64,000 nt of DNA, taken from Nitzschia sp. DOCU1. Its lineage: Eukaryota > Bacillariophyta > Bacillariophyceae > Bacillariales > Bacillariaceae. The stretch covers positions 2,852,001-2,916,000 of the forward strand of contig OX595985.1 of the NCBI GenBank assembly GCA_951394045.1. Direction: 5' to 3'. The notes under the pieces were generated by a model, which was given only the letters and a program-made list of their open reading frames with translations, searched no databases and was not told where the DNA came from. The position numbers and the translations under genes are program-made. Shown here piece by piece: positions 39,835 to 50,300 of the stretch; position 1 is the stretch's first letter; the number at the start of each line of letters is the position of its first letter.

Positions 39835-40540
39835 TCTATTCGGCTTCATAACACGGCATATCGCGGGGGAATTTCCGTGTTATTTCGCGCGTTAATTGTT
39901 TGGAGGATTCATGGAATGGTATTTACACATATAGAAAAACTATTTACACTCTGGTTGAACGTATTAAGTCTCAAATACACATAAAAAAACCCGCAGTTAC
40001 GTCAAATACAATGTGTGATTCCAAACACTCTATTCGGCTTCATAACACGGCATATCGCGGGGGAATTTCCGTGTTATTTCGCGCGTTAATTGTTTGGAGG
40101 ATTCATGGAATGGTATTTACTGATATAGAAAAACTATTTACACTCTGGTGGAATGTATTAAGTTTCAAATACACATAAAAAACGCGCCGTTACGTCAAAT
40201 ACAATGTGTGATTCCAAACACTCTATTCGGCTTCATAACACGGCATACCGCGGGGGAATTTCCGTGTTATTTCGCGCGTTAATTGTTTGGAGGATTCATG
40301 GAATGGTATTTACAGATATAAAAACGGTATTGACGCTTCGTTACCATTCCACTGTCTACCAATTCCTTACCTTACATGTTATTTTGGGAGAAAATCGTTT
40401 CGACATTTCTTAGAATGGTATTGACAAATGTAACGAACGTATTAACGCTTCGTTTATACTCAACTGTCTACCAAATCCATTCGGCTTCATATCCAGGCAT
40501 ATCGCGAACACTTTCACGAGTTATTTCCCGCGTTATTTCA
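39835..40540 (+). repeat. Iteron array D: four ~193-base repeats
   Basis: CGGCTTCATAACACGGCATA or a variant at 39841, 40035, 40228 and 40482, spaced 194, 193 and ~254. The core hairpin ATAACACGG...CGTGTTAT is kept (GGGGGAATTTCCGTGTTAT), but the second stem reads TTTCGCGCG and the remainder differs from arrays A-C (units contain GTTACGTCAAATACAATGTG). It is a diverged subfamily. A weaker copy with a mutated core continues to ~40700. Confidence 0.88.
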
Positions 40541-41324
40541 TTTCAAAATGCTAAGCATGGTATTGAGAAATCAATACCTGAGAATGCAACATGGTTGCCC
40601 CATTATGGTCCTCGAATTCCTTCACCTTCGAATCACGAGATATTATTTCCCGCGCTATTTCTTTTCAAAAATCGTCGCACGGTATTTACGAATCCATTAA
40701 CATGATCAAATACACCAGGTATCATCCCCATAGTACCAGCACTCAAGATCGCAACATGGCGCCGGGATTCCACACAAGTCTTTTTTCCCCCTTCAGTTGA
40801 ATTCAATATTCCCGATGTTGTATCTAAACTTTCGTTCAGGCTAACAACGCGTAGTTCCACTCTTACCTTTGGCCGTTACCACACTACATGTTATTTCAAA
40901 CATGGACTTTTCGAGGCATTGTTACTACATAATAATGGCATTCATCATCGATGATCATAGCAATGCAAACACCACCGCCCCGAACATCATTGGTACATAA
41001 ATAATACTGTCTTAATCTCCCTGCTATTGTTACCCGTGACCACATATCACATCCTTAACTACCTCATACTCGATTAATTACTAAACATCATACATACAGG
41101 TGGTACATTGGCGCCCCCCAGCGCCCCCCCCCCCCCCCCCCGGTTGCCAACCACCCAACACGAGCCCACCGCTCGGCTCTCAACAAGGGCCCCTTGTGAT
41201 AAGTACATTCATCTAAATACGAGTTGAAAACCCCTCGTAGCCTGCCTCCACCTCTCACAATCCACGACTTCCCATTCCATCCCGCAACGACTGCCTTTTT
41301 GTTGCCCTTTCACTTCCCTCTCAC
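40541..41324. other. Intergenic region with poly-C tract
   Basis: About 780 bases at the right edge of the element with repeat-derived remnants to ~40700. An 18-base C-run lies at 41124-41141, preceded by a shorter run. No gene is supported. Confidence 0.45.
41124..41141 (+). repeat. Poly-C homopolymer, 18 bases
   Basis: Uninterrupted run of 18 C following a nearby six-C run. May be polymorphic in length or a sequencing-error hotspot. Confidence 0.9.
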
Positions 41325-41972
41325 TTGAAATACCAAGAGGATGGGAGTATCGTTCTGAGTCCGAATAATCCAAATGATGAATTCAAGTCATCCTTCAAAA
41401 ATATGAGGGAATGGCTAGAGGACATTGGGGTCGAGCTTCTTTCCCCCCTTGGAGTTGTTCCCGTCTGTTATGGAGGTAGCTACGCAGTGCAAACGTCCCG
41501 CGTTTTGGATGTACCAGCAAAGGTCCGCTCGAAGCTAGTCAAGAGTCTTTCCCGCGGTAACAACATCGAAGAAGGTCACTTTGCCGAAAGGAAGTGGGTG
41601 GCCCTTTTTTTGCCCACCATGTCCAAAGATCAAGCAAAATATATTTTGGACAGAGCCAAGTATATTCACATGCATACCGCCCCTGATGGAGGAGGTGAAT
41701 TAGGGGCCTTGGTGGAAGTGGATGTCCCTGGTCATTTCCGACCCCTCCTTGGAGCGGACCACAATGTCGAAAAAGTGAAATGGGATGTCGAAAAAGTGGA
41801 ATGGAACCATATACAGGGTCGATGGCGATGGCCAGAAATGTATCGTGCCCGTGTTGTGGACTCTGCCAATGTGTGCAAGAGGCCGATTGTAGAACCCGAT
41901 ATTCCGAGAGCCACCCCAACAGTGAAACGACCTCTCACCATTGCAATGTGTACCGCTACATTATATGGGTAA
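41325..41972 (+). CDS. Hypothetical protein, start uncertain
   Basis: Frame of up to 215 residues; no ATG lies at its beginning (the frame opens with TTG), so the true N-terminus is probably in an upstream exon or at Met28 (MREWLEDIGVELL). Features include VVPVCYGGSYAVQTSRVLDV, KWVALFLPTMSKDQAKYI (helical) and a near-duplicated KVKWDVEKVEWN. No family recognised. GC content and codon use are closer to the host genes than to the element, so this may be the first host gene on the right or a partial gene. Confidence 0.42.
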   Translation: MKYQEDGSIVLSPNNPNDEFKSSFKNMREWLEDIGVELLSPLGVVPVCYGGSYAVQTSRVLDVPAKVRSKLVKSLSRGNNIEEGHFAERKWVALFLPTMSKDQAKYILDRAKYIHMHTAPDGGGELGALVEVDVPGHFRPLLGADHNVEKVKWDVEKVEWNHIQGRWRWPEMYRARVVDSANVCKRPIVEPDIPRATPTVKRPLTIAMCTATLYG

Positions 41973-42439
41973 AATGAGACCGGGATCGTATTTTCTGGTA
42001 GCCCAGCCACGCAGTCTACGTCATCATACCCCATCCAAAATTGGAGTATTTGACCCATAGGATAAGGCGAGCGGGAGTATGAAAATGCAACGAGGGTCTC
42101 ATTTGCAGTCGTATAAATATTGATGGAAATGAGACCCTACCACGAGAAAAAAGCGCTACACTCCTAAAAATGAGACCCAGTAGCTAAAAGAAGAGTTGTG
42201 ACTATGCGTTAGCTCGGCATCCTTCGTTCTCAACCCCGAACCTTAGCAAAGTAAAATACTACCATATTTAGCGTCGTCATTCATTGAATTCATGGACGAC
42301 CATTTTATAGTATCATAGCTGCCTATTAGACTACTAAGCCGGATCTAACGATGGCTATGGAGTTGCTCTACTACTAGAGCACAGAAAGGAAGAAGAAGCA
42401 ATCATGATATATTCCCTGACCATTTCTCTAGTTCTACAT
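41973..42439. other. Intergenic, no gene seen
   Basis: About 470 bases. The word ATGAGACC appears three times (41974, 42129, 42170), with AATGAGACC flanked by different bases, a minor dispersed motif. No gene. Confidence 0.4.
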
Positions 42440-42750
42440 TGCGCGGGCGTCCCGGTCTTGAGGCATCCCAAGGCAAAATTGTGCTTGGCTAGCGTTTGGG
42501 CCAGTCCGACGGAAGGTGGTTCGGCTTGTTCGGAATCTCGTAAATGCCTCCCACCGCTGTATCGTTCATGGCCAATCATGAGGACACCTCTCAGAAAGGT
42601 TCCTGTGGTTATAACAACGGCTCGAGCGGATATTTCTTGACTAGACCCATCCGCTTTTTGCACGACAACACCCTGAATCCTTGGGACATTATATAAATGA
42701 TTTTCATTTCGCTTGAATAAAAAGTCCAGAACTATTTTCCCGGTGCCTGC
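42440..42750 (-). pseudogene. MnmG (GidA/MTO1) internal fragment
   Basis: Minus-strand stretch of about 100 codons with no start codon, beginning after an in-frame TGA near 42750. The peptide has [20 protein letters not shown] then [29 protein letters not shown] and [11 protein letters not shown]. These match in order the G-V-x-x-x-[10 protein letters not shown] and G-R-x-x-x-E-x-P-S-x-x-L and L-K-T-G-T-P-P blocks of tRNA uridine-34 modification enzyme MnmG. The usual L-K-T-G-T-P-P-R is altered (P-A-Q-C) and similarity then stops abruptly at ~42440. It is a displaced internal fragment, possibly of an organellar-targeted copy; the parent gene is elsewhere. Confidence 0.65.
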
Positions 42751-42844
42751 TCATGTCCTTGCCGACTCTATCAATTGCTACTAGCGATGCCCCAATAAAC
42801 ATAGAAGTTACCTAGATAGAAACTGATTATTCAGTCCAGGACGA

Positions 42845-45549
42845 TCAATCGTCCTCGTTGTCTATTATCCGGAGAGCCTCATCGACGGCCTCCGTGAAAG
42901 GCAGTGTCGACTCACTATCTGCTTGGGCTGCCTTACCTTTCGGGACAATTTCATCGTATTCTTCACCATCAAGAAACTGTCCGAGCATCTGGAGCAACTC
43001 GTTCTTGGAAGGAGTGTAGCTCGATCGCCGCGAAGTACCAAGCGGCGATGTCCCATAGGGCATGGACGACCCAAATGAAGTTGTCGAGTCTCCAAAAGTT
43101 GTAGTTTCATCGTCTTCCTCGGCGTCAATGCTCGTTTCGTCCGGATCCATGTTTTGAGGCGCCGCTGCGGCACGTGGCGGTGCAGGGGCGGAAGCAGCCG
43201 CTGGTACAGCTGCAGCTGATGCTGCCCTTTTCCTTACCCGCTCATAAATATCTTCTTGAGCAAGTTTCTCTGCAAATTTCTTCATGATTTCCTGGTCGAG
43301 CTTTTTCAATGCTTCCGCGCCTGTCAACGGGTTATTATCCGTCGATGACAACCAATAGGTTGGAATGGGTCCCTTTCCTTTCATGTCCACCATGCCACGA
43401 GAATCGTGCACAAACTCATCATTGCCCCGCTTGAGAAGCTCGATCATCGTGGTCATGGAACAATGGACCTTGCCGGGCTCGCCAGTGCTCTCATGGCGAG
43501 CAGTGGTGTTAACAGTATCACCGAAGACACAGTACCTGGGGGCTGTCACACCGACGATTCCACTCGCACATCTCCCAGAGTTGACTCCAATTCTAAGGTT
43601 TATGGGGGACGCGTCAAGAGGCGAGAGAACACGTCGGCAGCAATGGTTGACTGCTACGGCAAAATTGGCGATGTTCACCGCGTGGTTGACATCGGCATCT
43701 GGAAGCCCGCTTGCAGCAACGTAGGCGTCACCGATGGTTTCAACCTTGAAACAATTAAACTTTTTCGCGCAATAATCCATAATCATGTACAGACGATTAA
43801 GCATTTCAACAACTTCGGTTGGGGGGATTTCCTTGCAAATACACGTGAATCCAACTAGAGTGCACGAGACGAATTCGTCAGGACAAGACACGAAGAGTGA
43901 GAATTTCGAATGTCAATTCTGGACGTACCGATATCGCTGAAAAACATTGTGACGTTGTAGTGAATGCGAGGTTCAACGGTTTGCCCTTTGCGCAGCCCTT
44001 CCGCAGCGTGCTGCGGGAGCAACGATTCCAACAACTCTTTCTCAGTCTGAAGCGTTAGGCTGAGTTTCTCCATCTTCAGAGCGTTGTTGAGCTGCTTGCT
44101 TAAATGCTCTCGAAGAAAAATGACATCACGGTACGCTCCATGCGCAGGAAGATCGCTCATGGTCAGCTGCATGTCTCTGAGTTCTTCGAGGTTGTCGGCT
44201 TGAGGGCAAATAACAAGCATTGCTTCACCGGGGTTGGTTGCTACCAATGTACCCTTGAAAATCACATTTGCTGGGGCGGAATCCAACGTGCACTTCAAAA
44301 TAAATTCTTGATCTTCGAGCTTTCTCATCCAGCTTCGGGTCCACTTTGCAGGCTTGGGTTGTACAAAGGCAAATAGTTCATCAATGTCGTAGCTGCGCAA
44401 TACATTATCGTTCGTCTTGAGTACTTTTGACAAGTTGCAACCAACTTGAACAATGGCGAAATCTTGGTCAATTACGACGTGGTAAGGGAATAGCTTTCGT
44501 GTTGTTGCAGACGACAAACTTCCAGCTTCAAAGCCAACGGAGCCTGCCTCGTCGCCTGAATCTGACGAGGCTTTTGTGTGCCCCGAACCCCTTGAACCCT
44601 TTGAACCCCTAGAATGATTGGAATTCGACAAGGAACCACGTCGTCCCGATAACATTCCGCCAAAGGGGCCACTCTTCTTCCTAGACACCTTAGGTCTTCC
44701 ACTGGTGCTTTCTGCCAACGAGTACTCGGTTACAGACATTGTATCCAGTGTGGCCGTATCAACCGACTCGGGAACGCAGCCGGCGGTGACGACCATTCCA
44801 GTCATTGGACATTTCATCGAAGGATTTCCCTTTTTATTGACAGCATCATACTCCTCTAACGCTGCAGTCGTAAATCGTAACTTTGGCAAATCTTCAGGTT
44901 GTTCAGTTGAGATTATCCAGCTACGGGTCGACAGTACAACACAGACAGTCAGTGTGAACATGTTAAATATTCGCCGTACAACGGAAAGCAAAGTACGGAC
45001 CACATACCTTGTGAACCGGGCACCTTCTTCTCCTTGAGTCGAAACGAGAGTCATAATGATGTCCAGTTCGAACGCCAGTTTTGCTACTTCCGTAACAAGG
45101 CCCTCGGCCAACGGCGCAAGGTAACTTCCCCGTGACGACATGTAAAACAAAGAAAGGGTGCCATCATCGTTTTCTTCGCACCAAAACTCTGGCATAGTCA
45201 TCTTGTTCGGAAAAGTTGTTTGAAGATGACCGTGGATTGCATTGATACCTGCCATCCACTCCTTTAGGGTATGTCCCTGACAAAGAAGTAGATTTTCATA
45301 GCCGTGGCGTGATACGTAGTGAGCAAAGTAGGCACCCATGCCTCGATAAACTTCGGGGATGGACTCCCCTGTTATCTCATAGGTAGCCTCTGCCAACACG
45401 ACAGTACTTTCGTCATGGTAATTCTCCAGCTTCAGGAAGCCACCGTCCTTGACGTCGCATCCGGCATTCTCCTTGATAGCATGCCATGTGTCGACGCCCC
45501 ACTTGTCGATGACATACTTTTCTATACAATCATTGATCCAACCGAGCAT
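42845..45549 (-). CDS. H-NOX-linked guanylate cyclase, single chain; two introns
   Basis: Exons 45549-45008, 44920-43929 and 43854-42845 give 847 residues. The 74-base intron (43855-43928) splits the metal motif FFSDI|VGFT, and an in-frame 87-base intron (44921-45007) would otherwise insert an odd hydrophobic segment. The N-terminal ~180 residues form an H-NOX/HNOB domain: start MLGWINDC, probable proximal His at 106 (AIHGH), and the Y-x-S-x-R motif (YMSSR, 136-140) that holds heme propionates. A PAS-like HNOBA region follows, with a coiled coil ending LLESLLPQHAAEGL. The cyclase domain has both metal Asp (FFSDI, TIGDAY), guanine-selecting Glu in K-V-E-T and Cys in RYCVFGDTVN, and the catalytic Asn/Arg pair (NTTARHES). 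It should make cGMP in response to NO or another heme ligand. All residues are in one polypeptide, so it can act as a homodimer. The C-terminal ~110 residues are low-complexity. Confidence 0.9.
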
Positions 45550-46343
45550 GTTTGCTAATTCGTTGGATTGCTTTCAGATGGAATTGTAGATGCAGGTGTC
45601 TTTTCCGGTTGCCAGAAGCAATTCAATGGTGGCTTTTTCTCCCTTGTCGTTTCGCTTGGAACAAGAAGAAGGAAACTCCGAAGCGCTCTGCGGACAAGCT
45701 TTGAGCTTTCAGCTGTTTTCTTCGTTCGTCGTCGCTGATGACGCGCGCTGATGCGGAAAGAGATTGCATGGTCTCGGCTTTTTCATGATCAGGACCATTC
45801 GAAAGGAGCTTTTCTCTCCGACAATGGTGTCATGTCCAAAGTAATGTTCGGCGATTTCCTTCCCCATTAAGTATTTCCCCATCATTCTTAAATGAAAAGG
45901 GCCCAAAGTTCGATGGAGGGGCACTATTTTCGAAGCCTTTTTGTAGCACAACTGCAGAAAACAGTTATGTGATTCTATCCGAATCCATGTCGTTATCTTT
46001 GATTTATTTAACAAGTAAATGACGTGGTGCGAATACTCTCCCCCCAGACGAAATCACGATTATGGTACTTAACAACTCCAGGGCAATAACCATGTGCCGT
46101 TCGCCTCGTGTCCGGTGTTTCGAGAAGCAAGAAGATGAGCGATGATGACGATGGTCTTCTGTGGTGGTTGGTCGTGTCGACGATTTTCGTGACGAGCCGA
46201 ATGACACTACAAGAGACTAGTCGGTGATACCAGGTACGCTATTTCTAGACCGACTGTCTACCCGAGGGTCATACGAGACCGGTGAAGAGGCGATTGGTAC
46301 GGATACAGACGAGGCGAAGGAAGAAGGCCGGTAGTCATCAAGT
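45550..46343. other. Divergent intergenic region
   Basis: 794 bases between the minus-strand cyclase and the plus-strand YidD gene. Short minus frames (45709-46207, 46258-46545) have no domain. It probably contains both promoters. A G/A-rich stretch near 46290-46325 precedes the YidD start. Confidence 0.4.
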
Positions 46344-46988
46344 ATGGTCCGAAGACAACACTTCGTCTGTTATTTCGTTTTCGTATTGGTGCAGGTTCTG
46401 TCCCGCGCCTTACTCTGCGAGTCAGCATGTCAATCATGTCTGATGCAGACGGCGTTGCTTCCCCGCCGACCACGCTTTGATTCGGTGACTGCATCTGCTG
46501 CGTCGGCAGTGACGCGAAAACCTCAATGGGCTTTAGCAACAGCACTTTCGGGACTTGCTTCCCTGGGAGGAGGGCCGAGAAGTTCGTTCCTACGAAAATC
46601 GGTGGTCGGCACTATTGTGGGAGTTGTCGCTGTCCGAGGAGTCCTAGATATTCAACGAAAAAGGTCGATCTTCCGCAACGACCCCGACGATGAAGCCACC
46701 CAATCAGAAAAAGAAACGCTGAAGGAAGAAGAGACTAAACCGCCTTTAACCTCAGCAATGGTCGCTTCGATCGGCGTGTACAAGAATTTTATCAGCCCGC
46801 TCTTACCACCGGCGTGCCGATTTTTACCAACTTGTTCCCAATATGGAGTACAGGCAATCGAAGAGTTTGGTCCGGCAAAAGGTGCCATATTAACTGCATG
46901 GAGGCTGCTGAGGTGCTCGCCTTTTGGGGGCAAGGGATATGATCCACCGCGATGGCCTCCTGTCGAGTATGCATATGGAAGCTATTGA
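46344..46988 (+). CDS. YidD-like membrane protein insertion factor, plastid- or organelle-targeted
   Basis: 214 residues. The C-terminal ~85 residues are a complete YidD domain: SIGVYKNFISPLLPPACRFL, PTCSQYGVQAIEEFGPAKGA, RLLRCSPFGGKGYDPPRWPP. Three conserved Cys are in the typical places. YidD helps insertion of membrane proteins by YidC/Oxa1/Alb3-type insertases. The N-terminal ~30 residues (hydrophobic FVCYFVFVLVQVL then ALLCESACQ) look like a signal peptide, and a transit-like Ser/Ala/Arg-rich region follows, as expected for a plastid protein in an alga with four membranes. Ends at Y-A-Y-G-S-Y. The mature domain is clear; localisation is inference. Confidence 0.87.
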   Translation: MVRRQHFVCYFVFVLVQVLSRALLCESACQSCLMQTALLPRRPRFDSVTASAASAVTRKPQWALATALSGLASLGGGPRSSFLRKSVVGTIVGVVAVRGVLDIQRKRSIFRNDPDDEATQSEKETLKEEETKPPLTSAMVASIGVYKNFISPLLPPACRFLPTCSQYGVQAIEEFGPAKGAILTAWRLLRCSPFGGKGYDPPRWPPVEYAYGSY

Positions 46989-47353
46989 TGTGTGAATTGT
47001 GTCAAACAAGGAATTATAGGACCTACTTTTTAGTAGAGGGCTACATTCCTTGTCGTCGGTCACTTTCGTGTCGCTGTTGTGACCAGAGTTGCGAAATTCC
47101 GACGGTATGGTGTCGTCCCCACCCGGTGCCTCCCCTATTCTATCTGAGCTTCTACTCTTGAGCGAGAAATAGATTTTCTCCTTCTTCTGCTGCAACAAGT
47201 TGCAGTTGAAATAAAAGCAACATAAAGTATGTAGTGCGCGCAAGGTCAGGAGCAAAATAGTCTCATGACTCTGATTCTGCTTGGTAGACTACGGTAGCCG
47301 TTCATGGTCCCGAGTGCAGTCTAATCTCGGTTCTATGTTATCTCGCCTAGCGC
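46989..47353. other. Intergenic, no gene seen
   Basis: 365 bases between the convergent YidD and golgin genes. Overlapping short frames are not supported. It should hold the 3' ends of both transcripts. Confidence 0.4.
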
Positions 47354-50300
47354 TCAAAATTGTAGCGAAGTTGTCCTCCCACCCCCTCCGGTGGGCTTCG
47401 CCACCGTACTCGATATTGAAATCTCTGCTGAAGCTGGAGGAGCAACGGGAACGCTTCCGTTCGAGCTTGATTGTGCTGGAGTCGCCCCGCCCAAATAGTA
47501 AGCAAGATCGCCCAGAGCGCTGGAAAAGTCTGACGTGTTGGCGCCGGCACCGCCAATCATCTTTGGTTCAACAGTACCCCACCAAGAGAGGTTTTTCTTG
47601 CCTTCCTCTATCATCCTGTAGTCATTAGCATCGAATTGTAGCAATGTGGCCAGAACTGGCAAGAGAGCAGCACGCTCGCTGGTGCCAGGTGGCTTGGAGA
47701 GATACTGAACTACAATGCTCTTAAGGTAGTCCATGTTGACATCTTCCCGCCTTTTCACACGGCCCAACTCCTCCACTTGCGACTCAACATCCTGAATCGC
47801 CTTTTCGGCTGACGCCAGGTCTCCGTCGCGGTCTAGGAGGGCGTGCTTCAGGCGCTCGATAGCCTTGTCCCGAACTTCGATCTCAGTCATTTGTGCGGAC
47901 TCGCGATTACTCTGCAATTCGGCCAACTCAAAGATCTTGCGGTCGCTCAGAGAGCCCTTGTCGACTTCTTGTTGGAGCTTCTTGTTCGTCTCTCTAAGAG
48001 CAGCACATTCCGCCTCGCGTTCTTGAATTAGTTTTTGTGCGGCGGCGCTCTTACGAGCGGTCGACTGTTGGAGTTGTTGGAGCTCTCGCTGCAAACTTTG
48101 GACCAGCATAGTGTTCTTCTTTGCCGCTCCCTTCTGGGTTTGAGCTAGGCTTTCACTGGCTTCCTTGCTTTGCCTCTGCGCGTCAGCAAGCGCAGCTTGG
48201 GTCTCTTTCAGTCGTTCTTCGAGAGAGTTTAGTATTTCATCCTTCTGACTGAGATCATAGAGAGCAGCTTCAAGCTTGGCGTTTGCTTCGGCATTCTTCT
48301 CGTTCACTTCGGCTAGCTGCCCTTCCAACATACCCATCAAAGCAGTTCGTTGACCGTGATTCCGCTCGCTCGCATCCTTCTCGCTCTGAAGTCGATTTGC
48401 TAGCTGGCTGTTCTTAGTCAATTCTAACTTGAGCTTGTTGATCTGTTTTCGCAACTCTGCAACTTCGTTTTCGCTTGAGTCGAGCTTGAGCTTCTGTTTC
48501 TCCGCCTGATAGAGCGCCTCGTCTTTCTTCTTGATATCTTCCGCCATCGAGTTCAAGTTGTTCGTCAAAGCTTCTAGCTTTCCTGTCAGTTCTTCGACCT
48601 TGTTCGCGTTGTTGTTGCGATCCTCTAGGGTTGCTTTCAGCTGCGACGCAAGTTTCTCATTTGTCTCCTTCAACGCTTCCTGCTCTTTGGCGATGGAAGC
48701 AGCCGACTCCTGTTTTGCTTCGTCTAGGAGTTTCTTGAGATTGCCCATTTCCTTCGCCAATTTTTGGCGCTTTCCGACTTCGGTTTTCATCGATTGCTGG
48801 AGATTTACCTTTTCTTCTCTTTCTTTCTTGGCGGCTTCACTGACTGCCTTGAGCTGTGACGCTAGCTTGGCAAGCTGCTCCTCGCGCTTCTTATCCTTCT
48901 TTTCGGCCTCTTCCTGCTCGGTCTTAAACTTCTCCCGTTCAGCGCTGAGCTTCTCCACGAACTGTGCCTTCATTTTGTCAACATGATCGGCCATCATACT
49001 CTTCAGATTCTCGATCTCCTTGGCGTGTTTTTGAGACTCGCGCTCCATTTCCTCTTTCAGACGGCTCTCAGCAGACTCTCCGACGTCCCGCTCTAAGTCA
49101 CCTCTCGACGAGGCGAATTCTTCCTGACGTTTGGTCATTGCAGCTGCATGCTCTTCTTTGAGTTTCTCGATGACGGAGTTCATCTCGTCTTCTTTGTCCT
49201 TCAAGTCTAATTGGGCTTTGGTGCTAACCTCGTTTAGTTTCGTGTCGAACATACCCCTCTCAGTCTCAAGTGATGCAACCTTGTTTCTGAGTTCCGACAG
49301 CTCCACTTCATAGCTATTCTTCGCATCGGAAAGGGTGCTATCTTTCGCCACCAACATTTTCTCAAGCTCTACAATCCTGGCCTCCAATGCAGACGACGAT
49401 GACGCAGATGCAAGCTGTTCCCGAAGCTTGTCGTTCGCATCACGAAAACTCTGAGATTCCAGGTCATGCTCAGCTTTCATAGCGTTCATGGCATTTTCGG
49501 TGGCGAGAAGCTTTTCTTGCAGGGCACCCACTTGTTGGGTTATCTGCACTGCTTCGTCTCCGCTGGCCTTGTTAGCTGCTTCTGCGGATCGTTGTAAATC
49601 GTCGATGCCCTTCTTCAGAGATTCAATCTCAGACTGACTCGCGCCCAAAGAGGCCTCCCGATCTTCCAAGGTTTTCTTCAACTCTTTCTCTACATCTTGC
49701 AGCTTGAGAGCGTTGGTCTGCAGTTCAGTTTTCGAGTGCAGCTCCTGTTGGAGCAATACCTTTGTTTCTTCCAGGGCCTTTTCAAGCTGGGCGATTTGAT
49801 TACTACGCTGAGATGACACGTCTTGGAGCCTCGTTGCTTCTTCACGAGCACTAGACAGCTCGACAATTGATGACTCGAGGCGTTCTACGTGTTCCTCGTG
49901 TCTCTTCTTCTGATCATTCAACATTTGCTCAAACGATGCACGCTGTTTAGCTAGTGACTCTTCCAAGACATTGTTCTTTGACTCTTCGCCGCTTTTCGCA
50001 GCTTGCATGATTGCCTCCTTCTCGTCGTTCAGAGAGGTTAGACGACTTTGTAGTTGCTCGACCTGACCCTTTAGCCCCTGCTCCCTCTCCAACGCTGAGC
50101 GAAGGTCTTCCGACGTCCTTGTTGATGAGCCTTGTAGAGCCGCAAGTTTTTCCTCGTAGGAAGATTTCAAAGACTGGATCTCTTGCAGCGACAAAGCCTT
50201 GGCTTCACTCTGTGCCTTGGAGAGTGCAATAGTAGCTTCTTGCTTGACTTTTTCCAGTTCAGCATTTTTCGCCCTGTCCAATGCGGCAGTTTCCTGAGCT

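Larger units (their letters stand above)
19567..40540. mobile_element. Helitron-like element, ~20 kb, modular, termini undetermined
   Basis: An AT-rich region organised by four arrays (A-D) of one repeat family in a single orientation, with genes between them: an oxygenase-like gene, array A, charged protein and H3 variant, array B, Rep-helicase, array C, four further genes, array D. The Rep-helicase carries HUH-type Rep and Pif1 motifs, the hallmark of Helitrons and Helentrons. The shared leader of arrays A and C and the repeat family link all modules. No CTRR-type 3' end, terminal inverted repeat or target duplication was found by eye, so coordinates are those of the outer linked features, not of termini. 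Confidence 0.55.
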
